NCBI GenBank assembly: GCA_003133425.1
Contig: PKXI01000147.1
Coordinates: forward strand, 706 to 46,350
Direction of reading: 5' to 3'
From: Acidobacteriaceae bacterium
Lineage (GTDB): Bacteria; Acidobacteriota; Terriglobia; Terriglobales; Acidobacteriaceae
DNA length: 45,645 nt
In this document: positions 33,559 to 42,281 of the stretch, one piece after another
How positions within the stretch are numbered: position 1 is the first letter of the stretch
Layout: each line of letters starts with the position of its first letter
Program-made: the position numbers and the translations under genes
Notes under the pieces: generated by a model
The model's database searches: none
The model's input: the letters and a program-made list of their open reading frames with translations, nothing else
Told to the model about the DNA's origin: nothing

Positions 33559-35118
33559 TCAGTGCGCCGGACTGGTGCGCGGCACGAACTCAAGCACCTC
33601 GATTTCGTCGAATACACCTATCTTGCGGACTGAGTACGTCGCAGTAGCATTCTGTGTAAGCCAATCAAGAGTCTTGTAGGAAGAGTGTTGTGCCATGGCC
33701 AGAAATCGTTCGTGTTTCTGTGCAGCCTCCTGCAAAAATGATGATCCCACCCGCATCGCTTCGTCGTTGAGCGCCATGGGCAGGGGAATGACCGGCGCGC
33801 TGAGATTATAGTAGGAGAGCGGGGCAAGCAGTTTACTTTCTTTCGCAGAATCAAGCGGCATAGGTACGAAGTCCGCCTCGATAAAACCGCTGCACATCAA
33901 TACTGGAGCATTGTCTACTGAAGCGTTCTTCTCTGCCACTTCCAATGCATATTTCCATGTAAGGTCGTGATGTTTCGCTAGCGGCGAACTGAACTGGATG
34001 CACGCTGTCACCGTCACCAACGTCACACAGAACAACAATCGCAAAATGCGCACACGAAAGCGACTGAGAACGAATGTCCAACAAAGCGCGATTCCCGGAA
34101 TCGCGTCCAGACGGTAGCGGCTGGAAAACGTATGAATCGATGTACCCACGCTCACGCCATAGAGAATCAGAGGCGGAATGAGCGCCAGGGACGCGCAAAG
34201 CAACAGGTGCCGTGGTTCAAACCGGTTGAGCGGATAGCCTCGCACTCCTGCGCCGCGAACCAGAAAGGCAACAAAAACGGTGACGCACAAAACGACAAAA
34301 AGCCACTCAGGCGCGAGCGTCAAGATCAAGTCCCGCAGATCTGGAGCTGGCTGGCCAACGTGAGCCTGACTGGTGTGGAGCAGGAAAAGCATCATGGGAA
34401 TCACTGGCAGGAACGCTATCGCGAACGCAGCGAGGGCAACGCCGAACTGTCTCCATAATGTTCTGCGGTCGCAATCCTTGACGGCGAAAAAGCAAATAAC
34501 AAGGGCTGGCAGAATGTCGATGAACAAAAACTGAAACCAGACAATGGATGCTGCCGTTACTCCAAACAACGCCGCCAGCCAGTTCGAATTGTTGCGCCTC
34601 AGGTGAACCAGGATAAGAATTGCCGTATTCGTTGCCAGCACCCCGAACGCATACGGCCGAACGTCAATGGACGCAAAAACGACAATGGGATTGAGACAGA
34701 AGATTACAGCGGCAATAAAGGCAATATCGCGCTCAAAAAGCTCGCGTGCTGCGAGATATAGCACATAGGCTGCACCAAGCATGGCGAGAATAGTGGGAAT
34801 TCTGAGGGCGATCTCGCTGATTCCAATCAGCTTGGTTGAAAGCCAAAGAATGTACGCATACTCGGGGGAGGAAAGAGTCAAAAAGAAGCGAGGCCATATT
34901 TGCGAGAAACCTGCGTCGATCTGCCAATACGTCCCAGTCTCATCCAGCCACAGTGGAGCGCGGAGGGCGATGAACCAAATGGAAATCGATACGGCAAGAG
35001 CCAGCGCGTAAATCGTAAACACCACATGACTCTGTGCGAATCGTGGATTCTCGGAAGGCGCATCCTTTTCTTGAAGTTCGTCTATCTGATCCTCTGATAA
35101 AGAACTATGGTCTTCCAT
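33559..35118 (-). CDS. GT39-like (ArnT/PMT-type) membrane glycosyltransferase
   Basis: A protein of 519 residues. After a soluble N-terminus of about 32 residues comes the first helix and then APLWLDETGTYWQI, the typical acidic first-loop motif of ArnT/PMT-type GT-C enzymes (catalytic Asp followed by Glu). FASIDVRPYAFGVLA and about ten further helices follow, with a soluble C-terminal domain. Such enzymes transfer a sugar from a polyprenyl-phosphate carrier to lipid or protein on the periplasmic side. GAGGAG lies 7 nt before the ATG. It is downstream of, and probably co-transcribed with, the GT2 gene at 35210, which could make its donor. Confidence 0.85.
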   Translation of the reverse strand: MEDHSSLSEDQIDELQEKDAPSENPRFAQSHVVFTIYALALAVSISIWFIALRAPLWLDETGTYWQIDAGFSQIWPRFFLTLSSPEYAYILWLSTKLIGISEIALRIPTILAMLGAAYVLYLAARELFERDIAFIAAVIFCLNPIVVFASIDVRPYAFGVLATNTAILILVHLRRNNSNWLAALFGVTAASIVWFQFLFIDILPALVICFFAVKDCDRRTLWRQFGVALAAFAIAFLPVIPMMLFLLHTSQAHVGQPAPDLRDLILTLAPEWLFVVLCVTVFVAFLVRGAGVRGYPLNRFEPRHLLLCASLALIPPLILYGVSVGTSIHTFSSRYRLDAIPGIALCWTFVLSRFRVRILRLLFCVTLVTVTACIQFSSPLAKHHDLTWKYALEVAEKNASVDNAPVLMCSGFIEADFVPMPLDSAKESKLLAPLSYYNLSAPVIPLPMALNDEAMRVGSSFLQEAAQKHERFLAMAQHSSYKTLDWLTQNATATYSVRKIGVFDEIEVLEFVPRTSPAH

Positions 35119-35209
35119 GCATCATCTCCTCGACGGCGTGCCCGGCAGCCATTCTCTTCGATATAGTTGCGCCGCGCAATCTCTGCTCCGCATTCCATTG
35201 TGAACATAT

Positions 35210-36430
35210 TCAGTGGCGCCGCAACCCGAGAATGCTCAGGAAGAAACTGCCGCAGACAATCTGCACACCCAAGGTCAGCGAGAAGACAGACGGCATGACG
35301 ATGCGCAGCAAATGTGCACTTTCTAAGGGACCACAGCTTCCCTCGATACAACCTGAGAGAGCGTAGATTGAGCCACCAAGTCCTAAAACTATCAGTAGGG
35401 CACCCGCAGCCAGTCCCGTTTCCAGCGTGATGTAGCGAAAGGCGCGATTGAGCCGCGGGTCTTCGGGCAGCAAACCCTCAGAGATGGCGAATATTTTGGT
35501 GAAGACGGCAAAGGCTACAAGCTGAAAGCCCAGGAGCACAAAAACGAACGCATAAAGAAGCGTATGCACGTCGAATTCGAGGCCATGGAGGAACTGGGGC
35601 CCCGGCAGAAGCCAGGCGCATCCAGCCAGTCCCAGCAATATCAGGAAAATACCGGGATAGAGGAAAAGCCAGCGCGGACTGTACATGAGCATGAAGCGGA
35701 GATGCCTCCAGCCGTCGCGGTACGGCCGAAGGTGTGGCGCGCGCGAGCGCCCATCCTGGCTCATGAAGGTTGGCACCTCGGTCATCTTCAGCCCCATGAG
35801 TTTGGCCTTGATCACAATCTCAGAGGCGAACTCCATACCGGTGGTTCTCAAATCCATCTTTTGAAAGGCACTCTGCGAGAAGCCGCGCAGGCCACAATGA
35901 AAATCTCCCACATCTGCTCGAAAGAAAAGCCTTCCGATGAATGAGAGGACGGGGTTTCCGATATAACGGTTTTTCCAGGACATCGCGCCTTCTTCGATGC
36001 CGCCTTTGAACCGGTTTCCCATCACAAGGTCGTAACCATCGCGGAGCTTATCGAGGAAGGGATCAAGATGCTCGAGGTCGTGACTGTCGTCGGAGTCGGC
36101 CATCAGAACGTATTTTCCGCGTGCGGCCAGAATGCCTCCCTTCAATGCGCTGCCATAACCTTTATCCGCGACATGAATTACCAACGCCCCTTCCGATTCG
36201 GCGATCTCAACCGACCCATCGGTCGACCCGTTATCGCTGACAATTACTTCACCATTGATTCCGGCTTCCCGAAGACTCGTGACTGCCTTGCGCACGCATC
36301 TGCCCACGGTCTCTCGTTCGTTCAGACACGGCATGACGACGGACAACTCAACCTGTTTTCCAGTGGAGGCTAACTCATTCATTTTGCTTTCGGAATCGAA
36401 GGCAGAGAGAGATTCAGCATCGAGACACAT
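35210..36430 (-). CDS. family 2 glycosyltransferase with C-terminal membrane domain (polyprenyl-phosphate sugar synthase type)
   Basis: A protein of about 406 residues. The GT-A domain begins ELSVVMPCLNERETVGRCV and has EVIVSDNGSTDGS and YVLMADSDDSHDLEHL (DxD region), then GDFHCGLRGFSQSAFQKMDL and AKLMGLKMTEVPTFM. The last 150 residues hold four helices (for example WLFLYPGIFLILLGLAGCAWLL). It resembles the dolichyl-phosphate glucose/mannose synthase group with a membrane anchor. The start is uncertain: ATG 36430 is listed, TTG 36442 is closer to GGAGGA, and MNELASTGKQ at 36382 is also possible. It precedes the GT39-like gene by 91 bp and is divergent from the PAP2 gene. Confidence 0.88.
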   Translation of the reverse strand: MCLDAESLSAFDSESKMNELASTGKQVELSVVMPCLNERETVGRCVRKAVTSLREAGINGEVIVSDNGSTDGSVEIAESEGALVIHVADKGYGSALKGGILAARGKYVLMADSDDSHDLEHLDPFLDKLRDGYDLVMGNRFKGGIEEGAMSWKNRYIGNPVLSFIGRLFFRADVGDFHCGLRGFSQSAFQKMDLRTTGMEFASEIVIKAKLMGLKMTEVPTFMSQDGRSRAPHLRPYRDGWRHLRFMLMYSPRWLFLYPGIFLILLGLAGCAWLLPGPQFLHGLEFDVHTLLYAFVFVLLGFQLVAFAVFTKIFAISEGLLPEDPRLNRAFRYITLETGLAAGALLIVLGLGGSIYALSGCIEGSCGPLESAHLLRIVMPSVFSLTLGVQIVCGSFFLSILGLRRH

Positions 36431-36669
36431 TGCCGAATTCAAGCTATCCTCCAACTAAGGAGCCATTCAGGCAAGAAATCTATCCGTTAGGCTGATCAGT
36501 AGTGCCTAGCGCATTCCTGAGATTTCTGACATGACATCTCTATATCGTTCTTCAGGTGCCATTGACAATGACACAAACGTACTAGAACCCGCCGGGGTAA
36601 TCAGAGCGATACTCCACTTAGTATGATGATCGAGTCATGCCCCAGCCCGCGAACCCCGGAGACATATCG

Positions 36670-37632
36670 ATGAGCACGTCCGCTCCTCAGGGTCGATCTT
36701 GGGTTCAGCGCTTCTTCAAGCCGGGCTTCAATATCCAAATGGCGTATGCATGCGTCGCAATCCTGCTCGTTTCTGTGCTGGGTTGTCTGCTGACATCAAC
36801 CCATGTTTCGGATCCAGGCATTCTTGCACTTGGTCTCGGTGCGGCAATCGTCGTGGCGCTGCCAGTGATTCTGTATCTCCAGGGGAAAGAGAAGTTCTAT
36901 CTGCGCGACTCGGTCCTGACAGTTCTCTGGGCGCTCTTCTTTACCTTGATGCTCGGATTTCCAGTGACTGTCGCAGCCAGGCTAGTTATAGGCATTCCCT
37001 TGCAGGACGAGCATTTTGTCGTATGGGATCGATGGCTTGGCGTGAATGTAACCAGCATCGCTGCGTGGGCCTCCAACCATTGGCAGGGAAATCTGATCAA
37101 CAAGACTTATCCCATGCTTTTTCCGTTCATGAAGTTATCCATCCTGCTGCCGATTCTCACCGGCAAGGTAAAGTATGCGCAGAAATTTCTCACTGCCAAT
37201 CTGGTCGCTTTTTCATTGGGGTTGCCGGTGTTTGCGCTGCTTCCCGGCGTCGGGCCATGGTTCGGTTTTCACCTCTCGGCAAGACCCGATCAGGCATACT
37301 GCGAGGCATTGGTCCTTCTTATCCGGCAACCCGGCCCTTATTTATATCGCTATCCGTCCGGAGTTATCTGCTTTCCCTCATTCCATGTCGTCTGGGCCAT
37401 CCTTTGTGTCCACGCTCTATGGGGGTTCCGCCTGTTGCGTATTCCAGTCTCTCTCTTTGCAGCACTTATCGTCCTTTCCACGCTGAGCACCGGCAACCAT
37501 TACCTCTGCGATGTTCTGGCCGGCTTTGTGCTGGCTGTCGTGACCATTGTCATAACTGAGCGACTAAGTCGCCGTCTCGCCCAGGCGGGACCCAGTCCGG
37601 TGGAGATGTCACAGCGTCCCTTGCCTGAATAG
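36670..37632 (+). CDS. PAP2-superfamily membrane phosphatase/transferase (AUR1/IPC-synthase-like)
   Basis: A protein of 320 residues from the ATG at 36670 (GGAG 8 nt upstream; the ATG at 36637, which adds 11 residues, has none). It has six or seven helices. The C-terminal part carries the PAP2 motifs CFPSFHVVWA (His) and STGNHYLCDVLAG (His and Asp), the form seen in AUR1-type inositol phosphorylceramide synthases and in undecaprenyl/lipid phosphatases. It probably acts on a lipid phosphate at the outer face of the inner membrane, for example in recycling the polyprenyl carrier used by the neighbouring transferases. The substrate is inferred only from context. Confidence 0.83.
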   Translation: MSTSAPQGRSWVQRFFKPGFNIQMAYACVAILLVSVLGCLLTSTHVSDPGILALGLGAAIVVALPVILYLQGKEKFYLRDSVLTVLWALFFTLMLGFPVTVAARLVIGIPLQDEHFVVWDRWLGVNVTSIAAWASNHWQGNLINKTYPMLFPFMKLSILLPILTGKVKYAQKFLTANLVAFSLGLPVFALLPGVGPWFGFHLSARPDQAYCEALVLLIRQPGPYLYRYPSGVICFPSFHVVWAILCVHALWGFRLLRIPVSLFAALIVLSTLSTGNHYLCDVLAGFVLAVVTIVITERLSRRLAQAGPSPVEMSQRPLPE

Positions 37633-37799
37633 GAAGCTATTACCAGGCTGCTGATCGATTCCCCGCTGATTTGCGAAGGTTGCCGTCAATTATCGTTGTC
37701 GCGCGATCGGATGCGAGAAGCAAAATACGCCCAAGCAACTGGCGGTATACTTACGCCGAGGCGGGACAGCAATCAGAACAGAAGTCCCAATTCATTTCC

Positions 37800-40283
37800 A
37801 TGCCGCGTCTTTATTTCGCAAAGCGGGTCATCTTCACTCTACTTCTTCTCTTCTGTGCTGTGGTCGCAGGCGGGCAGCAGCAACCCGCCCGTGCGCCTGC
37901 GGCCCTCACAGTTCACTTCACGGTTGTCGACGAGAACGGTGTCGCCGTCCCCGCCGCCCAGGTTACGATTCTCGAACCAGGACGGATCCCCCTTCAACTG
38001 TGGACCGATTATGACGGCCATTGCAGCTTTGTTCCCCGTCAGGGCGCTCCCTACCAAATTCGATCCGGCAAGCCCGGCTTCTATCAGGATATTCAGAATG
38101 CTGTCGACCCGGGCGAGATCAGCGTCCGAATCGTGTTCACGCACGAACAGATAGTGCAGGAGCAGGTTGACGTAACCGCTTCGGTCCCCGGCATCGATCC
38201 CGAGCAGACCGCCGACGTGACCACCATGAACACGCCGGAGATCGTCAACATTCCGTATCAGACCTCCCGCGACATCCGCTACCTGCTGCCGTTCAACCCC
38301 GGGGTGGTGCAAGACTCTGGGGGGCATGTGCACGTGGCCGGATCGGAAACCTGGGAAACCCTCGACGAGATCGACGGATTCGATATCCGCTCCCCGATCA
38401 ACGGCGTCCTTGGCATGCGGGTCAGTCCCGATGCAGTTCGCGCCATCGATGCGGAGACAACCCGCTACCCGGCTGAGTACGGCCGCTCAACGGGAGGAGT
38501 GCTCGCCTTTGACACCGGCATGGGCGACAACAAGTTCCGCTTCAACGCCACCAACTTCGTTCCCTCGTTCCGCAGCCTCAACGGCATTCGCTTTGACAAG
38601 TTCGTTCCCCGCTTTACCTTTTCCGGCCCCTTCTTGCGCGACCGTGCGTGGTTCTACGACGGCCTCGAGGTTGAATACGACAACATATATATTGCTGAAC
38701 TTCCCGCCAACGCCGATACAGACTCGGTGAGCCGCGGCAGCAACCTTTTGAAACTTCAGGCCAACCTGACTCCCGCCAACATCGTCACCTTCGGCCTTCT
38801 TTTCAACGACTATCACTCGCGTTACGACGGCATTTCTTCGCTCACGCCGCAGCAAAGCACCACCAAGCGCGACACCATTTCCTGGCTGCCGTATCTGCGT
38901 GACAAGTGGAGCTTCGGCGGAGGCACGCTGCTTGACCTTGGCATCGGCGTCGTTCGCGTCCGCGACGGCTATGAGCCGCACGGAAATGCTCCCTACCAAA
39001 TCACTCCGGAACTTACAGCAGGCAGCTATTTCGAAAATCTGTCCGGGCGTTCGGAGCGCGCGGAGGGAATCGCGGCTCTCTATTTGCCTCCGCGCCATTG
39101 GGCCGGGCAACACGATCTGAAGCTTGGCCTCGACCTCGACCATGTCGGCTACAACGAGAGCGTCGCGCGCGCGACGGTCAATTATCTGCGCGAAGATGGA
39201 ACGCTGTTGCGGCAAAGCACCTTTCCCGCGACAGCGCCGTTCACTCTCCATAACGTCGAATTCGGTGCGTACGCCCAGGACCGTTGGAAGCCGCGTGCGG
39301 GCCTTCTGATCGAACCCGGCCTGAGGTTCGATTGGGACGAAATCGTCCGCCGCCCGCTTGTGTCGCCGCGCATAGCCGCCGTTTACTCGCCGCCAGGCAG
39401 CGAAGGCACAACCAAGCTTTCCGCCGGAATCGGGCTTTACTACGAACACACTCAATTGGAATATCTGATCCGCGCCCTTGCAGGCATCCGCTCCGACACT
39501 TACTACGCCGCAAACGGCATAAATCCAACGGGCCCGCCGCAGCAAACGACCTTCACCGCCAACTACCGTTCGCTCCACGAGGCCTGCGCCCTCAACTGGA
39601 GTCTTGGCTTGCAGCACAAGCTTCCCTGGTCCATCTTTGCCGGGGCCAACTTCCTTCAGAAGCGCACGTCAGATGTATTTACTTACGTGAATCAAAGCGG
39701 CCCCGCGGCGCTCTCTGGGAATTACCTGCTCACCAATCAACGTCTCGACCACTACAACTCAATCGAATTCGATGCGCGCCGACTCTTCGCCAATGGATAC
39801 AGCTTGTTTGGTTCGTACACTCACTCCTCGGCGCGCACCAATGCGGCGTTCAACTACACACCCACCATTTCTGTACTTGGCGCGCAACAGAGCGGGCCCT
39901 TGGCCTGGGACACGCCCAACCGCACCATCTCCTGGGGCTGGCTGCCTTTGCCCCTGCCTAAGCTTCGCAAGAGTTGGGATTTTGTGTACCTGCTCGACTG
40001 GCACAACGGTTTCCCCTACACCCCGGTGAACGCCAGCCTGCAGGTCATGGGAGTGGCGGGCTCGCAACGCTTTCCGGATTACGTCAACCTCAGCCCGGGT
40101 CTGGAATGGCGCTTCCATTTCCGCGGCGCCTACTTCGGACTGCGCGGCGTAATGGAGAATGCCACCGACAGCGGAAATCCCGCGGTTGTAAACAACGTGG
40201 TGGATTCCCCGCAGTACGGCGCCTTCAGCGAATTCCAGGGCCGCGCCTTCACCGCGCGCATCCGCCTCATCGGGGCAAAGTAG
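37800..40283 (+). CDS. TonB-dependent receptor with N-terminal regulatory-like domain (Oar-like)
   Basis: A protein of 827 residues from the ATG at 37800, where MPRLYFAKRVIFTLLLLFCAVVAGG forms a signal peptide; the frame is open from 37671 but that part lacks signal and ribosome-binding site. A carboxypeptidase-regulatory-like beta domain follows (LTVHFTVVDENGVAVPAAQVTILEPG), then the plug (DETDGF-like stretch, RAIDAETTRYPAEYGRSTGGVLAFDTG) and a long beta barrel (GVYAQDRWKPRAGLLIEPGLRFDW-type strands). This is the large receptor class common in Acidobacteria, thought to import polymers or chelates. It is shorter than the receptor at 42282. The barrel ends RIRLIGAK, without the usual terminal aromatic residue. 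Confidence 0.88.
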   Translation: MPRLYFAKRVIFTLLLLFCAVVAGGQQQPARAPAALTVHFTVVDENGVAVPAAQVTILEPGRIPLQLWTDYDGHCSFVPRQGAPYQIRSGKPGFYQDIQNAVDPGEISVRIVFTHEQIVQEQVDVTASVPGIDPEQTADVTTMNTPEIVNIPYQTSRDIRYLLPFNPGVVQDSGGHVHVAGSETWETLDEIDGFDIRSPINGVLGMRVSPDAVRAIDAETTRYPAEYGRSTGGVLAFDTGMGDNKFRFNATNFVPSFRSLNGIRFDKFVPRFTFSGPFLRDRAWFYDGLEVEYDNIYIAELPANADTDSVSRGSNLLKLQANLTPANIVTFGLLFNDYHSRYDGISSLTPQQSTTKRDTISWLPYLRDKWSFGGGTLLDLGIGVVRVRDGYEPHGNAPYQITPELTAGSYFENLSGRSERAEGIAALYLPPRHWAGQHDLKLGLDLDHVGYNESVARATVNYLREDGTLLRQSTFPATAPFTLHNVEFGAYAQDRWKPRAGLLIEPGLRFDWDEIVRRPLVSPRIAAVYSPPGSEGTTKLSAGIGLYYEHTQLEYLIRALAGIRSDTYYAANGINPTGPPQQTTFTANYRSLHEACALNWSLGLQHKLPWSIFAGANFLQKRTSDVFTYVNQSGPAALSGNYLLTNQRLDHYNSIEFDARRLFANGYSLFGSYTHSSARTNAAFNYTPTISVLGAQQSGPLAWDTPNRTISWGWLPLPLPKLRKSWDFVYLLDWHNGFPYTPVNASLQVMGVAGSQRFPDYVNLSPGLEWRFHFRGAYFGLRGVMENATDSGNPAVVNNVVDSPQYGAFSEFQGRAFTARIRLIGAK

Positions 40284-40325
40284 ATCGGGTCATTGCCGGA
40301 TTTCGCAATTCAGCCCAGTACACAA

Positions 40326-40360
40326 CATATGTCATCCTGAGCGACCGCAGCGAGCCGAAT
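40326..40360. repeat. fragment resembling a dispersed acidobacterial intergenic repeat
   Basis: The stretch GTCATCCTGAGCGACC, followed by CGCAGCGAG, between the receptor and amt genes resembles a 'CATCCTGAGCGA...' repeat I recall as common between genes in this phylum. There is only one copy in the window, so the repeat status rests on memory. Confidence 0.3.
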
Positions 40361-40422
40361 GCGTGCCCACCGTGGCGGGGACCCGTGGTTGTTTTTCGTC
40401 GCAACGGCAGAAGGCCCGTCCA

Positions 40423-41736
40423 CTACCGGTACGACTCATCCCTGTGAATCACAAACTCCGGATAAGCCCCGCCTCCGAGCTCGTGCAGGTCCATGCCAAT
40501 CCGCTCACCGTCCGGGTCCACCCTGAACGGAACAACACGGTTGAGCAGCCAAAAGAGCAGATAGACCAGCGGCAGAAATACGCCAAGCAAGGTAGCGATT
40601 CCAACCATCTGTGCAACAAACTGCCCAGGCCGTGGCGCAAACAGTCCCGCTGCAATCAACCCCCACAGACCGGCTGCGGCATGAACCGAAACAGCGCCGG
40701 AGGGATCGTCGATAGAGAGAGCGAGTTCGAACAGCTCGACCAGCAGCGGTGTGGCGATTCCGGCCACAAGTCCAACAAGCAGCGAAGCGCCGGGCGAGAC
40801 AATCGCGGCGCACGCGCTTGAGGCCACCAGCCCGGCCATCCAGCCATTGGCGCAGAGGCTGGCGTCCGGCTTGCCAAAGCGAATGCGGGTGACCGTAAAG
40901 GTAGCCGCCAGCGCCGCGGAGGCAGTGAGTATGGTGTTGATTGCGGTCGCCGGCAGTGCGGTCAGGGGCGTATTCAGCCAGAGGATCGCGCCGGCCAGAT
41001 TCCAGGCCATCCAACCCACCAGGCAGATCATGCACCCGAAGAGCACATAGGCCGCGTTATGTCCCGGCATGGCCGTGGAAAAGCCTTCCTTGGGAAACTT
41101 GCCGCGGCGCGGACCGGCAATCCAGATCACCGCCATCGCGCTCAAGCCGCCCAGCATGTGCACCGCCCCAGCGCCGCCGACATCCAGAAAGCCCGCGCCA
41201 AGCGAAAAGTTGATGCCCAACTGGGCGAGCCATCCACCGCCCCAGATCCAATGTGCCGCGAGAGGAAACACGAACGCAGCGGTAACCGCGGCAGTTGCGC
41301 AGCCGGCTGCCAGCCGCCAGCGATCCGCTCCAGAGCCCCAGGGAAGCAGTGCAGCGAGAGCAACCGCCAGAAATTCAAAAATGAGCGCCAGTTGAGAGTG
41401 AACCGGGGCCGCGCCAAGGCCGCCGAGCAGAAGCGGACCCACGTGAAACCATTCCCAGGAAATGCCGCCCGTATGAATCGCAAGTCCCCAACCGCCGGGC
41501 AAACATCCGGCAAATGATGCACCCACAACCGCAAAAACGATAGCCGTGACGGCCACGATGGCCAGGTTGCCCAGCAGCGCCTGCGCGGCTGAGCGCGAGC
41601 GGCCCAGCCCGGCATTGATAAGGGCCACGCCGGCGATGGCCAGAGGAGCCAGCAGCAGCAGCGCGAGCGTAAGCGCGAACAGAGCGTCGGACATGACGGG
41701 TGGCAAAGCAGGAGTGACGGGCAGTGTCGGGATCAT
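40423..41736 (-). CDS. amt: ammonium transporter (Amt/MEP family)
   Basis: A protein of 437 residues from the ATG at 41736, whose first bases overlap the stop of the 60-residue gene by 4 nt; the longer frame to 42003 is not part of it. It has eleven helices. The core motif LDVGGAGAVHMLGGLSAM carries the first pore His and the Asp equivalent to AmtB Asp160, and VSVHAAAGLWGL holds the second pore His. The C-terminal signature GMDLHELGGGAYPEF is present. It moves ammonium/ammonia across the inner membrane. No glnK is adjacent, unlike many amt operons. Confidence 0.95.
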   Translation of the reverse strand: MIPTLPVTPALPPVMSDALFALTLALLLLAPLAIAGVALINAGLGRSRSAAQALLGNLAIVAVTAIVFAVVGASFAGCLPGGWGLAIHTGGISWEWFHVGPLLLGGLGAAPVHSQLALIFEFLAVALAALLPWGSGADRWRLAAGCATAAVTAAFVFPLAAHWIWGGGWLAQLGINFSLGAGFLDVGGAGAVHMLGGLSAMAVIWIAGPRRGKFPKEGFSTAMPGHNAAYVLFGCMICLVGWMAWNLAGAILWLNTPLTALPATAINTILTASAALAATFTVTRIRFGKPDASLCANGWMAGLVASSACAAIVSPGASLLVGLVAGIATPLLVELFELALSIDDPSGAVSVHAAAGLWGLIAAGLFAPRPGQFVAQMVGIATLLGVFLPLVYLLFWLLNRVVPFRVDPDGERIGMDLHELGGGAYPEFVIHRDESYR

Positions 41737-41915
41737 GGGCGGCTGTCTCCGCGCGCCAGCATGTGTCCGCGGACGGCGACCGTCAAGCCGAGTGCCTCGA
41801 CGGCCAGGCCGCAGAAGACGAAGACTGAGCGCGGCATCGGGTCTTTGAACAGCACAATTGCGGCCAATGTAAGAAAGAATCCGGCTGGCATGACGAGTAA
41901 TCCGGCGTACTTCAT
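41733..41915 (-). CDS. 60-residue two-helix membrane protein, translationally coupled to amt
   Basis: A short protein, MKYAGLLVMPAGFFLTLAAI..., with two predicted helices (about 3-23 and 29-48) and a short polar tail (RGHMLARGDSRP). AAAGGAA lies close before the ATG, and its TGA overlaps the amt ATG. The tight coupling argues for a functional partner of Amt, or for a leader that sets amt translation. I do not recognise a named family. Confidence 0.8.
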   Translation of the reverse strand: MKYAGLLVMPAGFFLTLAAIVLFKDPMPRSVFVFCGLAVEALGLTVAVRGHMLARGDSRP

Positions 41916-42281
41916 GGTCGTTCCTTTCCGAGCCTGAAAAGATGCTGCTTTTGAGCACCTCTGAGGGGCAGCGCAGGCTCGGATGAGATAAACGCCCGCC
42001 CACCGGGTCCTGATTCAGGAGGTCCGCTCTGCCAATTGTTTTTTAAGGTCGACTGTTACGCGCTGATGAATTCCATTAAGAATTCTATAGCAACAGGTTG
42101 TCAGGCTGGGACGCAGGCATCGAAGTCCGCGGCGGTTCAGCACCGCGCCGGGAGCAGTCGCGCTGCGGCTTTTCATGAGTTTGCCGGGAGAAATCTTTAT
42201 ACCATCCTTATCGGCGATCCGCCGCTTCGGTGTTAAAATCTTTGCAATCTTGTAAATCAGAAGTCCCAGGAGCACGGCCCG

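Noticed and set aside
38487..39617. 376-codon open frame on the minus strand
   Set aside because: It is antisense to the receptor barrel at 37800-40283, with low-complexity composition typical of a shadow.
41737..42003. N-terminal extension of the amt frame
   Set aside because: It would overlap the 60-residue gene entirely, is Arg-rich, and lies outside the Amt family limits; the ATG at 41736 fits.
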